Origin: Coturnix japonica
Taxonomy: Eukaryota > Chordata > Aves > Galliformes > Phasianidae
DNA: 64,000 nt
Assembly: GCF_001577835.2 (NCBI RefSeq)
Contig: NC_029536.1
Location: forward strand, 1,736,001 to 1,800,000
Direction of reading: 5' to 3'
A program made the position numbers and the translations under genes. The notes under the pieces were generated by a model that saw nothing but the letters and a program-made list of their open reading frames with translations, was not told the DNA's origin and did not search any database. Of the stretch, positions 37,201-47,640 are shown piece by piece; positions within the stretch are counted from its first letter, which is position 1; each line of letters begins with the position of its first letter.

Positions 37201-38836
37201 CCTGCCCAGGATCCCAATAACCAAGGCGAGGATGAGTTTGAGGAAGCTGAGCTGGAGAGACCTGACTTTGAAGAGAAGGTGGGAGGTTTGGAGAAGTTCA
37301 AGGAACCCAGCACAAAAGAAGAGTCTAAGGAGAAGCCGCTGAAGGTGACTGAAACGAGGGCAGCCAACAGGGGGGCTAGGGAGAGACTGCCAGCTGTGAA
37401 TGGAGGGATGCAGAGAGCTTAAGGGCTCAAAGGGAAACTGATCAATAATCCCATTGCAGGGATGGGGCAAGCAGGAGAAACCACTTAAGGATCATTGGGT
37501 CAGTACCAGAATTTGTTTTGGCCCTGTCCTTTCTGTTTGTTGAAGCCTTGTTGTTCCTGGGCACGTAGCAAACTTGACAGCAGTGACAAGGTGCAGGAGT
37601 CCTGACTTTTTGTTTGCCTGCTTGCAGGTGGAAGCCATTTATTTCATAAAGTGCTTCTTGCCATCTGAAGCCAGACTCTGCATCAGGGAAATGTTGGCTT
37701 GTTTTGACATGCAGCTGAGCGTTGCTTGTTTTAAAAAGGAGTGTTTTATCTGTCAGGCTCTAAAATCGTGATCAATAATGAAGTTAAAAAGATAAATCCA
37801 AGCCAATGTAATCAAGGAGGAGAACAAAGACCTTTACAGTGGGAGGGAAAGCACAGATGGATGTGGGCTTGTTACACTGCCTGGTTTCTGAGCTGTAGCC
37901 TGGTGTCTTCCAGACCTGAAGCACCAATGCCAGAGAGCTGCCTCCCTGCAGGGAATGGAAGTGGGTTAGAGCAGAGCTAATGATGTCTGACCTTCTGTAT
38001 TTCCCAGGATGCTGGCAGACCTGTCAAGCCCAGGGAGGACCCAATGGATGACTATCAAGAAGATCAGGAACAAGAAATTGTATGACACCAAGGTTTCCCT
38101 TCTTTCCCTCTCTAGTGAAATTGTTACCTGAGTATGCTGGTAGCCAGGAGTTGAGCACAACTCAGCTTTTAGACAAGCAGATGTGAGAACTGCTATCAGT
38201 TTTGTCTCTGCTCAATGGGATGAGTATCCAGAACAAACCTGGAACCCATATATCTATGGTCTCCAACAGCTCCACGTCTTTCTTGTGTTAGGGACCCAGA
38301 GAATTGGAGTTCTTGTCCTTTGCAAGAACCTGGCTTGTGCACCGACTGTCTTTACTTAAAGGTGCCAAGAGATGCTGTGCTGGCTGCTGCACATCTGGGT
38401 GGGATTTGTTACACTAGTTTTAAGTGTGATGGAGGTAGGATATCTTCTCATGCAACAGGCTGAGATGTTAAAATTGCACTGCAGTGCTAGTTTATTCGGT
38501 GTTCTTTCAATGAATGTGGCTACTTAACTCTACTTTTTGGTGAATTGCCAGCCTCATCTAAAGGTCCTGGGCAGAGCTGAATTATTCCCTGTTTTCCTGG
38601 GTTTCCTAAGCTGGGCTGGTATGGCATAACAGCTCTATTCAGAAGCAGCATGATACTGTCTGTTAGGGTCTGTTTTCCAGCTGGCCCTTGCTGATTTTCC
38701 TTCCTGGCTGTCCCTCTGCACCCAGGAGGACCATGGCGGTGAGGTAGATGACAACGATGACCTCGAACTTGTCCAAGAGCAGAAGAACCATGCAGGCATC
38801 CAGGGAGCTGTCGGCAAGAAGGATGACTACTACTGA
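19095..38836 (+). CDS. GOLIM4 (GPP130)-like Golgi integral membrane protein, 15 exons
   Basis: GOLIM4/GPP130 is a cis-Golgi type II membrane protein that cycles through endosomes and is degraded in response to manganese. Exons, all with GT-AG ends: 19095-19281, 23916-23990, 24512-24561, 25139-25192, 27909-28059, 30288-30370, 32800-32865 (uncertain), 32903-33055, 33162-33440, 34110-34267, 35496-35704, 36104-36168, 37180-37344, 38008-38079, 38726-38836. Phases join without a break into 625 codons plus stop. The protein has a short cytosolic N-terminus (MGTGMCSRRQKG), a membrane anchor at about 13-33, and a luminal coiled coil with GOLIM4 signatures: VVYEHRSRLERSLQKERGEH, FLVYKLEAQEALNKEK and KLREESKLLRKAHQEVHSQL. 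The acidic tail holds DPNNQGEDEFEEAE, identical to GOLIM4. The ATG has an ideal context (CACCATGG). Human GOLIM4 has about 696 residues; the shortfall lies in the middle. Divergence and location indicate a paralogue rather than GOLIM4 itself, which I recall elsewhere in birds. Confidence 0.9.
19282..23915 (+). other. GOLIM4-like intron 1
   Basis: About 4.6 kb between the GTGAGT donor and the acceptor at 23915. I see no other gene, RNA or recognisable repeat in it. Confidence 0.7.
25193..27908 (+). other. GOLIM4-like intron 4
   Basis: About 2.7 kb bounded by GTAAGA and an acceptor at 27908. No coding segment in phase with the neighbouring exons was recognised and no clear repeat was seen. Confidence 0.65.
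28060..32799 (+). other. GOLIM4-like introns 5 and 6 (around exon 6)
   Basis: Two introns of about 2.2 and 2.4 kb flank the 83-nt exon 6 at 30288-30370. A phase-compatible open segment at 31269-31400 has plausible splice borders but no family similarity and was not called. Otherwise nothing stands out apart from a T-rich run near 29880. Confidence 0.6.
32800..32865 (+). other. GOLIM4-like exon 7, tentative
   Basis: A strong acceptor (TTTTTTCCAG) and a GTAAAG donor bound 66 nt that stay in phase and encode 22 residues beginning LVQAAQQAVRTRQG. The place corresponds to the GOLIM4 segment around LVVTLEDHKSALAAAQ, but the similarity is weak. Exons 6 and 8 are in compatible phases, so the reading frame also holds if this exon is absent. 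Confidence 0.45.
33162..36168 (+). other. GOLIM4-like exons 9-12: diverged luminal stem
   Basis: Four exons (33162-33440, 34110-34267, 35496-35704, 36104-36168) encode about 237 residues rich in Ser, Pro, Gln, Asp and Glu with no recognised fold. They take the place of the long Gln/Glu-rich middle of GOLIM4 but share little sequence with it. Splice phases are consistent throughout, including a Ser codon split across the exon 10/11 junction and an Asp codon split across the exon 11/12 junction. Confidence 0.75.
33441..38725 (+). other. GOLIM4-like introns 9-14
   Basis: Six introns between exons 9 and 15, from about 0.4 to 1.2 kb each. Apart from the exons listed in the gene entry I found no coding segment, RNA gene or clear transposon in them. 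Confidence 0.6.
37180..38836 (+). other. GOLIM4-like exons 13-15: acidic C-terminal tail
   Basis: Exon 13 (37180-37344) carries the family hallmark DPNNQGEDEFEEAE. Exons 14 (38008-38079) and 15 (38726-38836) continue the acidic tail and end in KKDDYY followed by TGA. The tail is luminal in GOLIM4. Confidence 0.88.
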
Positions 38837-39665
38837 GAGGTGCTGAAGATGGGTGCACTAGGAATGAGAGGACAGGAACTCCTCCCGGGGACTGGATGCT
38901 GTACTGTGCACAGCCCAGAACAAAGGCAGGAGGACATAGCTGCCTTGGCAGGCACTGAGCAGGGTGTTTGCAGGTATGCATCACATCTACGTGCATGGGG
39001 CCATTGCTGCCTCTCTGGTCAATAGCATGGAAGTGCCCTCAGACTGTCTGAATGATTTTATATTGCTGCTTCTAAAAGAAGCACTCGTTGATTTATCAAG
39101 TTCTTGACCTTCTGGTTTTCCCCATCCCCTCCCTGGATAGAGAGTTTGTTTTTTTTACTGCCTGGGCAGGGGAGGGGTGAAGGACTACAAAAGGAGGGTA
39201 TCTGAGCTGGTTCCTGGACTTAATCAACAGATTGCTAATACAAAAGAATCTGTCTTATAAAATATCTTTCTCAGTAGTGTTTCTTTAAAACGTCCTTTGC
39301 TCCCATCAGGGCAGGATGGAGAGGAATTGGAACCTGCTCATGTCTGGAGCAGCATCAAGGTGATGGCTGGCTATGAGCACCAGAAGAAAGTACTGCATGC
39401 CAGCTAATGTAGGTGTGTGTGTATACAAAGGAGAGGATCCTCTTCCCAGTGCAGGGACCCTTCCCTGTGTTATTGTTTTTCCACTTTTCCATGGCTGAAC
39501 TGCTGGGGTGAATGAAGCACTTTGTGGCACAGTCCCTGTGTTTGCCTGAATAGTCCTTACGCTTCATACAGCATTTTGATGCTGTGGATACCCCCGAGTG
39601 GGGCATGACCACCCATCCAACAGCTTGTGGGTGAGCATTGTAATAAAGCTCACAGGAGAGATCTT
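38837..39665 (+). other. 3' UTR of the GOLIM4-like gene
   Basis: It extends from the TGA at 38834-38836 to just beyond the AATAAA at 39642-39647. A GT-rich stretch (AGTGTTTTGTGG) follows about 60 nt later, as expected for cleavage and polyadenylation. The length of about 0.8 kb is inferred. Confidence 0.6.
39642..39647 (+). terminator. Polyadenylation signal AATAAA, GOLIM4-like gene
   Basis: A canonical hexamer about 0.8 kb after the stop codon, with a GT-rich downstream element near 39705. Confidence 0.6.
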
Positions 39666-41630
39666 TGTTCCCTGTTTGCATTAGAATTTAATGCCCTGTT
39701 TTGAGGAGTGTTTTGTGGCACTTCCAGACACTTGGGAAAACAACATTTATGTCCCAGAAAGTTTGATCTTCTTCATTCAGGCAATTGCTGCTTTTTCTTC
39801 CAGTGCTTCTAATGGGGCTTGAAATTAACATGTCAGGGTTTTCTGGTTGTTCTGTTTTTGTTTTGCTTGGTTTTTTACCAGTGCAATCTATGCAAGTCAA
39901 ACTCTGGGGTAGTCTGGAGTAATTCATGTGCTTGGGCTCTGCTTGTGTTATGTAGAATCAACAAGAACTCTGCTTTTCCAGCTGCTGCCCCTTCCCCAGA
40001 GCTGCAGTGTCAGGGCAGCTGGGGGTGCTGCTGGTTCTTATGGAACTTTGAGGGAACATCTTGCTGGGACCTCACAGACCTGATGGCACTGGGAGAACCT
40101 CACTGCAGCAATTTTCATCTCTGTTCCAAAAGCACGTGGGGAAACAAACCTCCTAACAGGAGGACATGAGGCTTTTGGTAGGACGTGAGCTCAGAGCTCG
40201 TGGATGGTATCTCAGCTGGAGGCTGTTCTGGGAGTCCAGGAGGAGGAGGTCTGTTAGCCCAGTGCCATAGCTGCTCAGGTAACTGAGTTCACTGCACAGC
40301 AGAAATGAGGTGTGAGATATCCAAAGTGACTTACAATGATTAACACAGTGCTGGTGCTTTATCCTGCCAGCCTTGCGACGTGACGCAGTGCTGCTCAGCC
40401 TCCACCACTGCTATAAATAGCACGGTCAGGATGCATTAGCTGGAACTGCTGTTCTGTGTTCAGATGCATCCTCATCAGCAATGCCCCCAGTTCTCAGCTG
40501 GGCAGGCAGAATCTCTTTGTTTCACAATAGCTCAATGACCAGCACAGTCTGTAGTAAGAATTTCAAGGCTGCCCCAGTGAAAGCCGTAGTGCAGCTGTCT
40601 GCTGAGCTACATTCACCCCTGCTCCATGCTTCTCCTACCCCGTGGCTGTCAGTGCAGAGGTTCGGACCTCACTGCAAGTGAATCAAGTGCTGGAAATAGA
40701 ACCCTGATGGAGCGAGACCACGCGCTGAGTCAGAGGCTGCAGGAGATAGCAACATTAGGAGGCAAAATCTCTGCTTATGCGTGTCTGGGATGAGTAATCC
40801 TCCAAGCTGACTCCAAGGGAACTGTGGTAACTCATCCTAAATGTAAAGCTCCCTGCTAGGAGAATGCTTTAGTAACCATATGTTGCTCGCTGCCCTGAGC
40901 CGAGAGCTGAGCAGCTCTGCTCTAGGGACTGTCTGCCTCAGCTGTGGGCAGGACTGAAGTTGGTGCAGTGCTGCATGAGTTGTTAGCTGTATGTGGTGAA
41001 CGCTTCCTTGCCTGGCCTCTAGCAAGTTGCCACCATTTTAATACAAGTTCAGGGCTTCCTGTAACAGGATACAATAAACCCAGGGGGAAAGAACCAGAAA
41101 AGCAGCAAACCTGTGGTGTTAGGTCTGTCTGAAAGCCAGTAAAGCACCACAGGCCGTTATTGATTTTGATATGCTGCCTGAGGCTCGGGGCTTAAAGCAA
41201 ACAACAGTGTTTGCCCAAGTGGTGATGTGTTGAGGCAGTGTCTGAGAAGTGCTGGCTGACTTCTATTGCAGACTGAGGCACGGAGGAAGGTCTGAGGAAC
41301 AGCTGAGAAAGCAAAGGAGCAGAGAAGGATTCACATGAGGTCAGTGCTGGCAGACCAACCAAGCCAAAGCAATTGGTTTTTGTTTGTCTCATATAAAAAA
41401 TGATCTTTTGCTTGGAAACAGTGCAAGGCTGAAGGATGCGGTGCAGGATAAAGGGTTCATTCACCTGGCACGCTGTTGCTGATGTTTGATGCTTTGCTCT
41501 CTATTTGCCTTTGGATTCCAGCAACGTGATATAGATGAGATTGCTGTAAACAGATGCATTTCCAGGGTTCATGTGATGACAAAGTGATTTGGCCGCATCT
41601 TTAGTCAGATGATGAGAATTAATTGTGCAT

Positions 41631-41658
41631 TCTGTGCCTTTACAAATAAAGGCACAGA
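41631..41658. repeat. Perfect 12-bp inverted repeat with a 4-nt loop
   Basis: TCTGTGCCTTTA, then CAAA, then TAAAGGCACAGA: two fully complementary 12-base arms. It lies in an AT-rich stretch with several TAATTA/ATTAAT-type homeodomain-like words. Confidence 0.9.
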
Positions 41659-41867
41659 TCAGGAAAACATATGCACATCAATTAGTTAAATTGCTGGGCT
41701 CATTATTCATTTATGTGGCATTTTTAGGGCTTAAAATGTGACTAATACTTTAATGAAGAGTTTTCTTGAAGGCATCCAATGTAGTTGGAGGAGAAAATGC
41801 CCTAAAGGCCTGCATGATGTAGGAGTGAGCTGTCTGCACCTCCCAAACCAAGTACATCCTCCCAGTT

Positions 41868-42130
41868 CGATATATAGGGGGTAGATAGATAGGGGGAGAT
41901 ATATAGGGGAGATGAGATATATAGGGGATATATATAGNNNNNNNNNNNNNNNNNNNNNNNNNNNNNNNNNNNNNNNNNNNNNNNNNNNNNNNNNNNNNNN
42001 NNNNNGTACATCCTCCCAGTTAGATAGATAGGGGGTAGATAGATAGGGGGTAGATAGATAGGGGGTAGATAGATAGGGGGTAGATAGATAGGGGGTAGAT
42101 AGATAGGGGGTAGATAGATAGGGGGTAGAT
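41868..42130. repeat. 15-bp minisatellite (GGGGGTAGATAGATA)n with an internal gap
   Basis: Right of the gap, about seven near-perfect 15-bp units run from 42022 to 42130. Left of it, from 41868, related but degenerate units (ATATATAGGGG types) appear. The word GTACATCCTCCCAGTT occurs at 41852 and again at 42006, bracketing the left half and gap. Translated on the minus strand the array gives repeating YLPPI, which is an artefact. Confidence 0.95.
41938..42005. other. Assembly gap, 68 N
   Basis: A run of 68 ambiguous bases inside the minisatellite. The true length of the array is therefore unknown. Confidence 1.
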
Positions 42131-43298
42131 GTCTATGTGACTTGCTTAAGAGAATAACACTTGTTTCTAACATGGACTGGTTAGAAACCAAGTCCCAGCC
42201 CCATCTGTTGGCTCTCTCAACAGAACAACTCAATGTGGTTCACCATCACAGCCTGGTGCCCGATCTAATTGATCACTGGAACAACGATAGCTCTGGAGTG
42301 CTGCCATCTGCTATTAACGGGGCTTAGGGAGGCAAAGCTGCTGTGGTTTGGCTCTATGCATCCCTTAAACACCCGCACATTTCTCAGGCAGAGCAGCCAG
42401 GTCTTCATCTGTGTGTCCCAGCCAGAGCTACCCAGGTAAGTTGGCCTCAGAAATTGCCTTCAGCAGCACAGCACCTCCTTGTGTTTGAGGAGTAACAAAA
42501 GAGATTTCCAACAGCTTTTGGTAGGGTAACAGAAAACAAACATTGAATTTGGCCTAGGAAACAGACATGGAAGCAGACTGTGCTTTAAACAGCTGCTCTG
42601 AGTCCAAGGTGTGGGGGTTTTATTGCTTGTTTGGATGTGGTTGTGAAATAAGAACAACCTTCAGGATCTGGCTTATTGAAAGCTTGTATTTAATGAAACT
42701 CACATAGCAGTCTATGGGTTTTGCATCTCCAAGCAGGTAACAGGGGAGGAGAAGTGCTGGTGTGGAATGAAAGCTGCAAAGTGGGGAGTGAGGCTTTAAT
42801 GCAGCTTTTATCGATGTTAAAGACTTTAAAAACGGCTTGGGTGTTAAGAATGTGTTTATTCCTTCCTTATTTAGAGATGTTTTGTCTGCACATTGAGACA
42901 AGTTTATGGTTCCAATGTGAATCTTTTGGGGTTGCCCAGGGAGCGTTTTGGTGTCGATGTGATGGCTGGGCTGGGACAGTTGTGCTTCTACTGGGGAACA
43001 GCTTATAAAGGGTGAGCCAAGGAACCTCTGTCTTTTGCCCTATCTTAGTGTGCACTACCTTACCCCTGCTAGCAGCTGTGCCGTGCCGGGGGGGCAGTTA
43101 TTTCCTTGTGTCCTTGCTGAGCATCCCTGAGCTGGAACACAAAACCAATTAAATAAATAAACTTGGGGGGAAAAAACCCCAAACAAACCCCGACCCTCCA
43201 CCTTCCTCCGGCCCCGCTCCGAGCCCTGCCGCCCCCCGGTTCTCTCCCTTATCTGTGCTGCCCGGCTGCGAGCCGCTCCGCAGCCCAGCGAGAGTTAA

Positions 43299-44060
<762 letters not shown>

Positions 44061-44120
44061 AGCCGCTCTGCACCGACACGGGGATGGGGGCGGGGAGGGT
44101 TCGCTCAGAGATCAGCTTGG

Positions 44121-44370
44121 TTCGGGTTCGGATGTAACAGAGCTGCAGGAGTTGGGTTTGGATGTAACAGAGCTGCAGGAGTTGGGTTCGGATGTAACAG
44201 ACCTGCAGGAGTTGGGTTCGGATGTAATGGACCTGCTGGAGTTGGGTTCGGATGTAACAGAGCTGCAGGAGTTGGGTTCGGATGTAATGGACCTGCAGGA
44301 GTTGGGTTCGGATGTAACAGAGCTGCAGGAGTTGGGTTCGGATGTAACAAACCTGCAGGAGTTGGGTCGG
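44121..44370 (+). repeat. 30-bp minisatellite, eight copies, after FNDC10
   Basis: Units starting GATGTAACAGAGCTGCAGGA occur at exact 30-bp steps: 44131, 44161, 44191, 44221, 44251, 44281, 44311 and 44341. Variants are AACAGAG, AACAGAC, AATGGAC and AACAAAC. It begins 60 bp after the FNDC10 stop, so it should be transcribed in the 3' UTR. The 10-codon period keeps frames open on both strands but is not coding. Confidence 0.95.
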
Positions 44371-46940
44371 TTCGCTTGGTTTTGTGTGTTCGGAGCTCTT
44401 TGCCCATAGGGTGGCTGTGTATTTTGAGCCATATTGATGATTGTGAACTCAGTGGATTTAAAAACGAGTCCACAAGTGCCAGGAAATTGAAGCAAGAGGC
44501 AGATCCCGCCGAGGGGCTGTTTGGAAGACACTTAAGAACGTGCTTATTTAACTTAATAGGAAAACTCCACCTCCTTGTGATGTACGAACTGATCTCGAGT
44601 CACTGCTCTCTGAATCCCCCCCCACCTCTGTTTCTTTTAGGAATGCTGTGTGGAGCTGCACTAAGGTAAAATAACCCCCCCAGAACACCCAACTCACTGC
44701 TGTTGTAGCCGGGTGTTTTGGGCATAGGAACACTCCTCGTGAACTGCTCACTCGATGCTGTAGTCAATAAGGTTTTAGCCATACTCAAGTATTAATTCCC
44801 TCGTGCCTTAGTGTTGAGGTCCTGTCCCATTTCTATTGCTGTGTCTGTTCCGTAGCCCTCAGGCCACTCTTTGCTGCCGGTCTCGTCTCAAACTGCTGTG
44901 TTGTTTTGGTTCTGAGAACAAACTTTGCTGGTCATTACTTGAACTTTGTTATATACCCAAAGTAGTTTGTTACCAGCCGTTGTGTTTAGTTTTCCTTTAG
45001 TTTCTATGTAGTAGGAGGTGACTTTATAGCACTTAAACATACCGAAAGCAAAAGTAGAAGAGTTCTTCTGTGATGGGGTGTTGCAATCCAAACCCTTTGG
45101 TTCCGTCTGTGATCTGTTGGTGTCAATGTTTGTCGCTGGGGAATAACCCATAAGCTTTTCTTCTGTGGAATAGTTTGCAAAGTATAAACTTGCTGTTAAG
45201 AGAGTAAATATAGGAAGTATATGCAATCCCTGATACAATACAGCGTCGGTACTAAATCCCCTCAATAACTTGAGAGCGGTCAGGAAGCTGAAGGTCTGTG
45301 TTTCACCACCTGTTTTGTCCTTCCTGCTTTGTTTGCTTTGAGGTTTAACACTGCTCTCTGTTTATTTGCCCATGCATTGGATAGAAGCAGCCTGATGGTA
45401 TCCAGGATGGCAGCAATGGAAGGACAGTATCACTTCTTTGTTTGCCCCTAAGGAAACCGACTGCTCAAAGACAAGGCAATCACACTTTAAGAACATTAAG
45501 ACTGATTGCATCCAGTGCTTTAGCTCAGTGAATTTAAACACAGAGTGAATTTGGATCCAAGGTCTCAGGTCAGTCTTTTCTGTAGCCAGGACTGCCGGAG
45601 CGGCACTGATTTTGTACGTCACTTGTCAGCCAGGCTGACTGTTTTGGTCTTCATTTGTTGTGAACTGCCAGATGTGAAAGTGAACTGTGTAATTAATGGG
45701 CTTTGTACCACGTTGACGTCGACCTTAATAAATTAAGAGAATAACACAATGAAAAACATGGCATGGAATGGTTCGAGGATTGTTTGACTCTCAAGGTTGC
45801 CACTGAACAATGATAATGTTACTGGGAAATTGGAAGTAGTTGTTCTCATAATACTTGATTTCTGCTTGCTTAGACTATAGGATCACAGGGTCATTCAGGC
45901 TAGGAGGGATCCCTGGAGGCCACCTAATTCAACCTCCTGTTCAAAGTCATCGTGGAAACTCACTGAGCACAAAACCACTCTCATCACAGCAGCCTGCTGT
46001 CTTTGTTTTACATCAGTGTTCTCTATTCGACCTCTAAATCAGCTGCCCTTGTCTCCCAAATCCCTCTGTGTGCCAATTCAAGCCACTTCATCTTTTTATG
46101 CAGCCAGCACATTGAGGTAACGCTGACCTAAGGAAACTGAAGGCCTGCATTTAATGTATGGATTTGCGTGTGTCTGTTTTCCTTTAGACACCTCCCACTT
46201 ACTGATGGTTACCTGCTAAAGCAGCACTGCTCCTATCTCCTACAGGGAGGCTGTTTGTAGTCATCTCACATCTCGATGCATCTGCCTCTGTGGGTTGCAT
46301 TGCAGCAGCACGCTGGGCGGAGGGTAGGCAAGCAAGAGCAAAAAGATGTAGAACAAGAATGGAAATCCTGCTGGAGGAAACCCTGTGATTCTCCAAAGGA
46401 TTATTTTTATCAGTGTTTTTCCTCGCCGTGCATTACAGATGAGTTGTGGGAATCGATATCTCCCGGCTTCTCTTTCATTTTCAGTGGATTAAGGTTTAAT
46501 TGGGCACGTCTTGGTGTCTGGAACAGGTTATCAGAGTATTCCCTGTTTCATTTGATGTGGCATTAAGATGTCTGCCAACTCATTACTAACTAGCAGGGCT
46601 TTTTTCTTGTTGGTTTTTTTTTCACTGTGAGAAATGTAGAAATTGGCAATATGGCAAAGATTACACACATATAGACTTGAAATTAATTTTACCTTCCACA
46701 AGCCTTCATTGATTGCACAGTTAAAGCATTATCCAGTACTTGCAGCAATTCCCAAAGCACACAGAGCATCACACGGAGCTCTCATCATTCCTGCCCTGTC
46801 CAGGCAGCAGTAAATTAGTGTCAGGATGCTGAATTACAGCTCCACGGCCTTTATGTGCTCAAGGATAACATGGATAGAACCGCTTCAATTTCAGCTCTGA
46901 GGGGGCAGCGGCCTGTTGTGTGCGGGCTCCTCACATCTCA
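44371..46940 (+). other. FNDC10 3' UTR and intergenic region before SSU72
   Basis: No coding segment was recognised. An AATAAA at 45727-45732 could end the FNDC10 mRNA, giving a 3' UTR of about 1.7 kb, but this is uncertain. A diverged CR1 piece lies at 45880-45965. Confidence 0.5.
45880..45965 (-). mobile_element. Diverged CR1 LINE 3' fragment
   Basis: The plus strand reads GGATCACAGGGTCATTCAGG followed by a GGAGGGATCCCTGGAGGCCA-type stretch, which matches the reverse complement of a CR1 3' region in decayed form. The extent is approximate. Confidence 0.6.
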
Positions 46941-46945
46941 ATATC

Positions 46946-46963
46946 GCGCTGCCACCTAGCGCT
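46946..46963 (-). promoter_or_regulatory. CTCF-like motif
   Basis: The minus strand reads AGCGCTAGGTGGCAGCGC. Its AGGTGGCAGC half matches the CTCF core AGRKGGCRSY fully; the CCASY half has two mismatches. It lies about 0.2 kb upstream of the SSU72 promoter. Confidence 0.35.
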
Positions 46964-47089
46964 GGGAAAGGACCCAACGAGAAAGATGTGAACTTAATAA
47001 CAAATAAAATAAATAAATAAAGCTTCTTGAGGCTGTGAGACCACATCCAACCCTGCTTCCTCCATCCCAACCCTCACTCCTCCCCTCTG

Positions 47090-47640
47090 GTACATTCGTT
47101 GCCGCCCATTGCACGGTTGGCCCCGCCGACACGTCCCGGCTCCTCCCGCCGTCGCATCGCGGCCGCCATTTTGTGCGAGCGGCCGGCGGGGCAGCGCCAG
47201 GCTTAGGGAACGAGCTGGGCTCTTCCCTGCTCCGCCATGCCTTCCTCGCCGCTCCGTGTGGCCGTGGTGTGCTCGAGCAACCAGAACCGCAGCATGGAGG
47301 CCCACAATATCCTCAGGTAACCAGGCCCTGCATTAAACGCCTCCTTCAGGTCGGGGGCGGCGAGTCCTGGCCTGTCGCTGGGCCCGCCGTCAGCTTGCTG
47401 GGCCTTGTAGGCCGGCTCGTATCGCGGGTTGCCCTTCGGCACCGCATTATGGCTCCGATCGGGGCTTCGGGACCTTCCTCAGGCTCAATTGGGCTCTGGG
47501 GGCGGCGAGGAGCCGGCTGCGGCCCTATAGCCGTGCTCGGCCTGCGCCAGACCCCCCTGGCCCGCAGCCCGGGGGCTCCGTTCTTGTTTGTGTCCTCTTT
47601 TCTTCGGCCCCGGCTCCAGGTGGGTTCGCTGGGACAGCCC
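47090..47640 (+). promoter_or_regulatory. SSU72: SSU72 CpG-island promoter
   Basis: A GC-rich island surrounds SSU72 exon 1. A YY1 motif lies 64 nt before the ATG, and there is no TATA box. This suits a housekeeping promoter. Open frames across the island on both strands are composition-driven. Confidence 0.7.
47161..47173 (-). promoter_or_regulatory. YY1 motif in the SSU72 promoter
   Basis: GGCCGCCATTTTG is the reverse complement of CAAAATGGCGGCC, a full match to the YY1 consensus AANATGGCGGC. The position, shortly upstream of the start codon, is typical for YY1 at housekeeping promoters. Confidence 0.75.

Larger units (their letters stand above)
39670..43190. other. Intergenic region between the GOLIM4-like gene and FNDC10
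   Basis: No coding segment was recognised. The region holds an AT-rich block with a perfect hairpin (41590-41770) and a 15-bp minisatellite interrupted by an assembly gap (41868-42130). FNDC10 enhancers could lie here but none is shown by sequence alone. Confidence 0.6.

Noticed and set aside
41802-42233. A minus-strand frame with repeating YLPPI.
   Set aside because: It is a 15-bp minisatellite (multiple of three) read as protein, interrupted by unknown bases.
44105-44531. Repeat proteins with a 10-residue period on both strands.
   Set aside because: They come from the 30-bp minisatellite in the FNDC10 3' region; a period divisible by three keeps every frame open.
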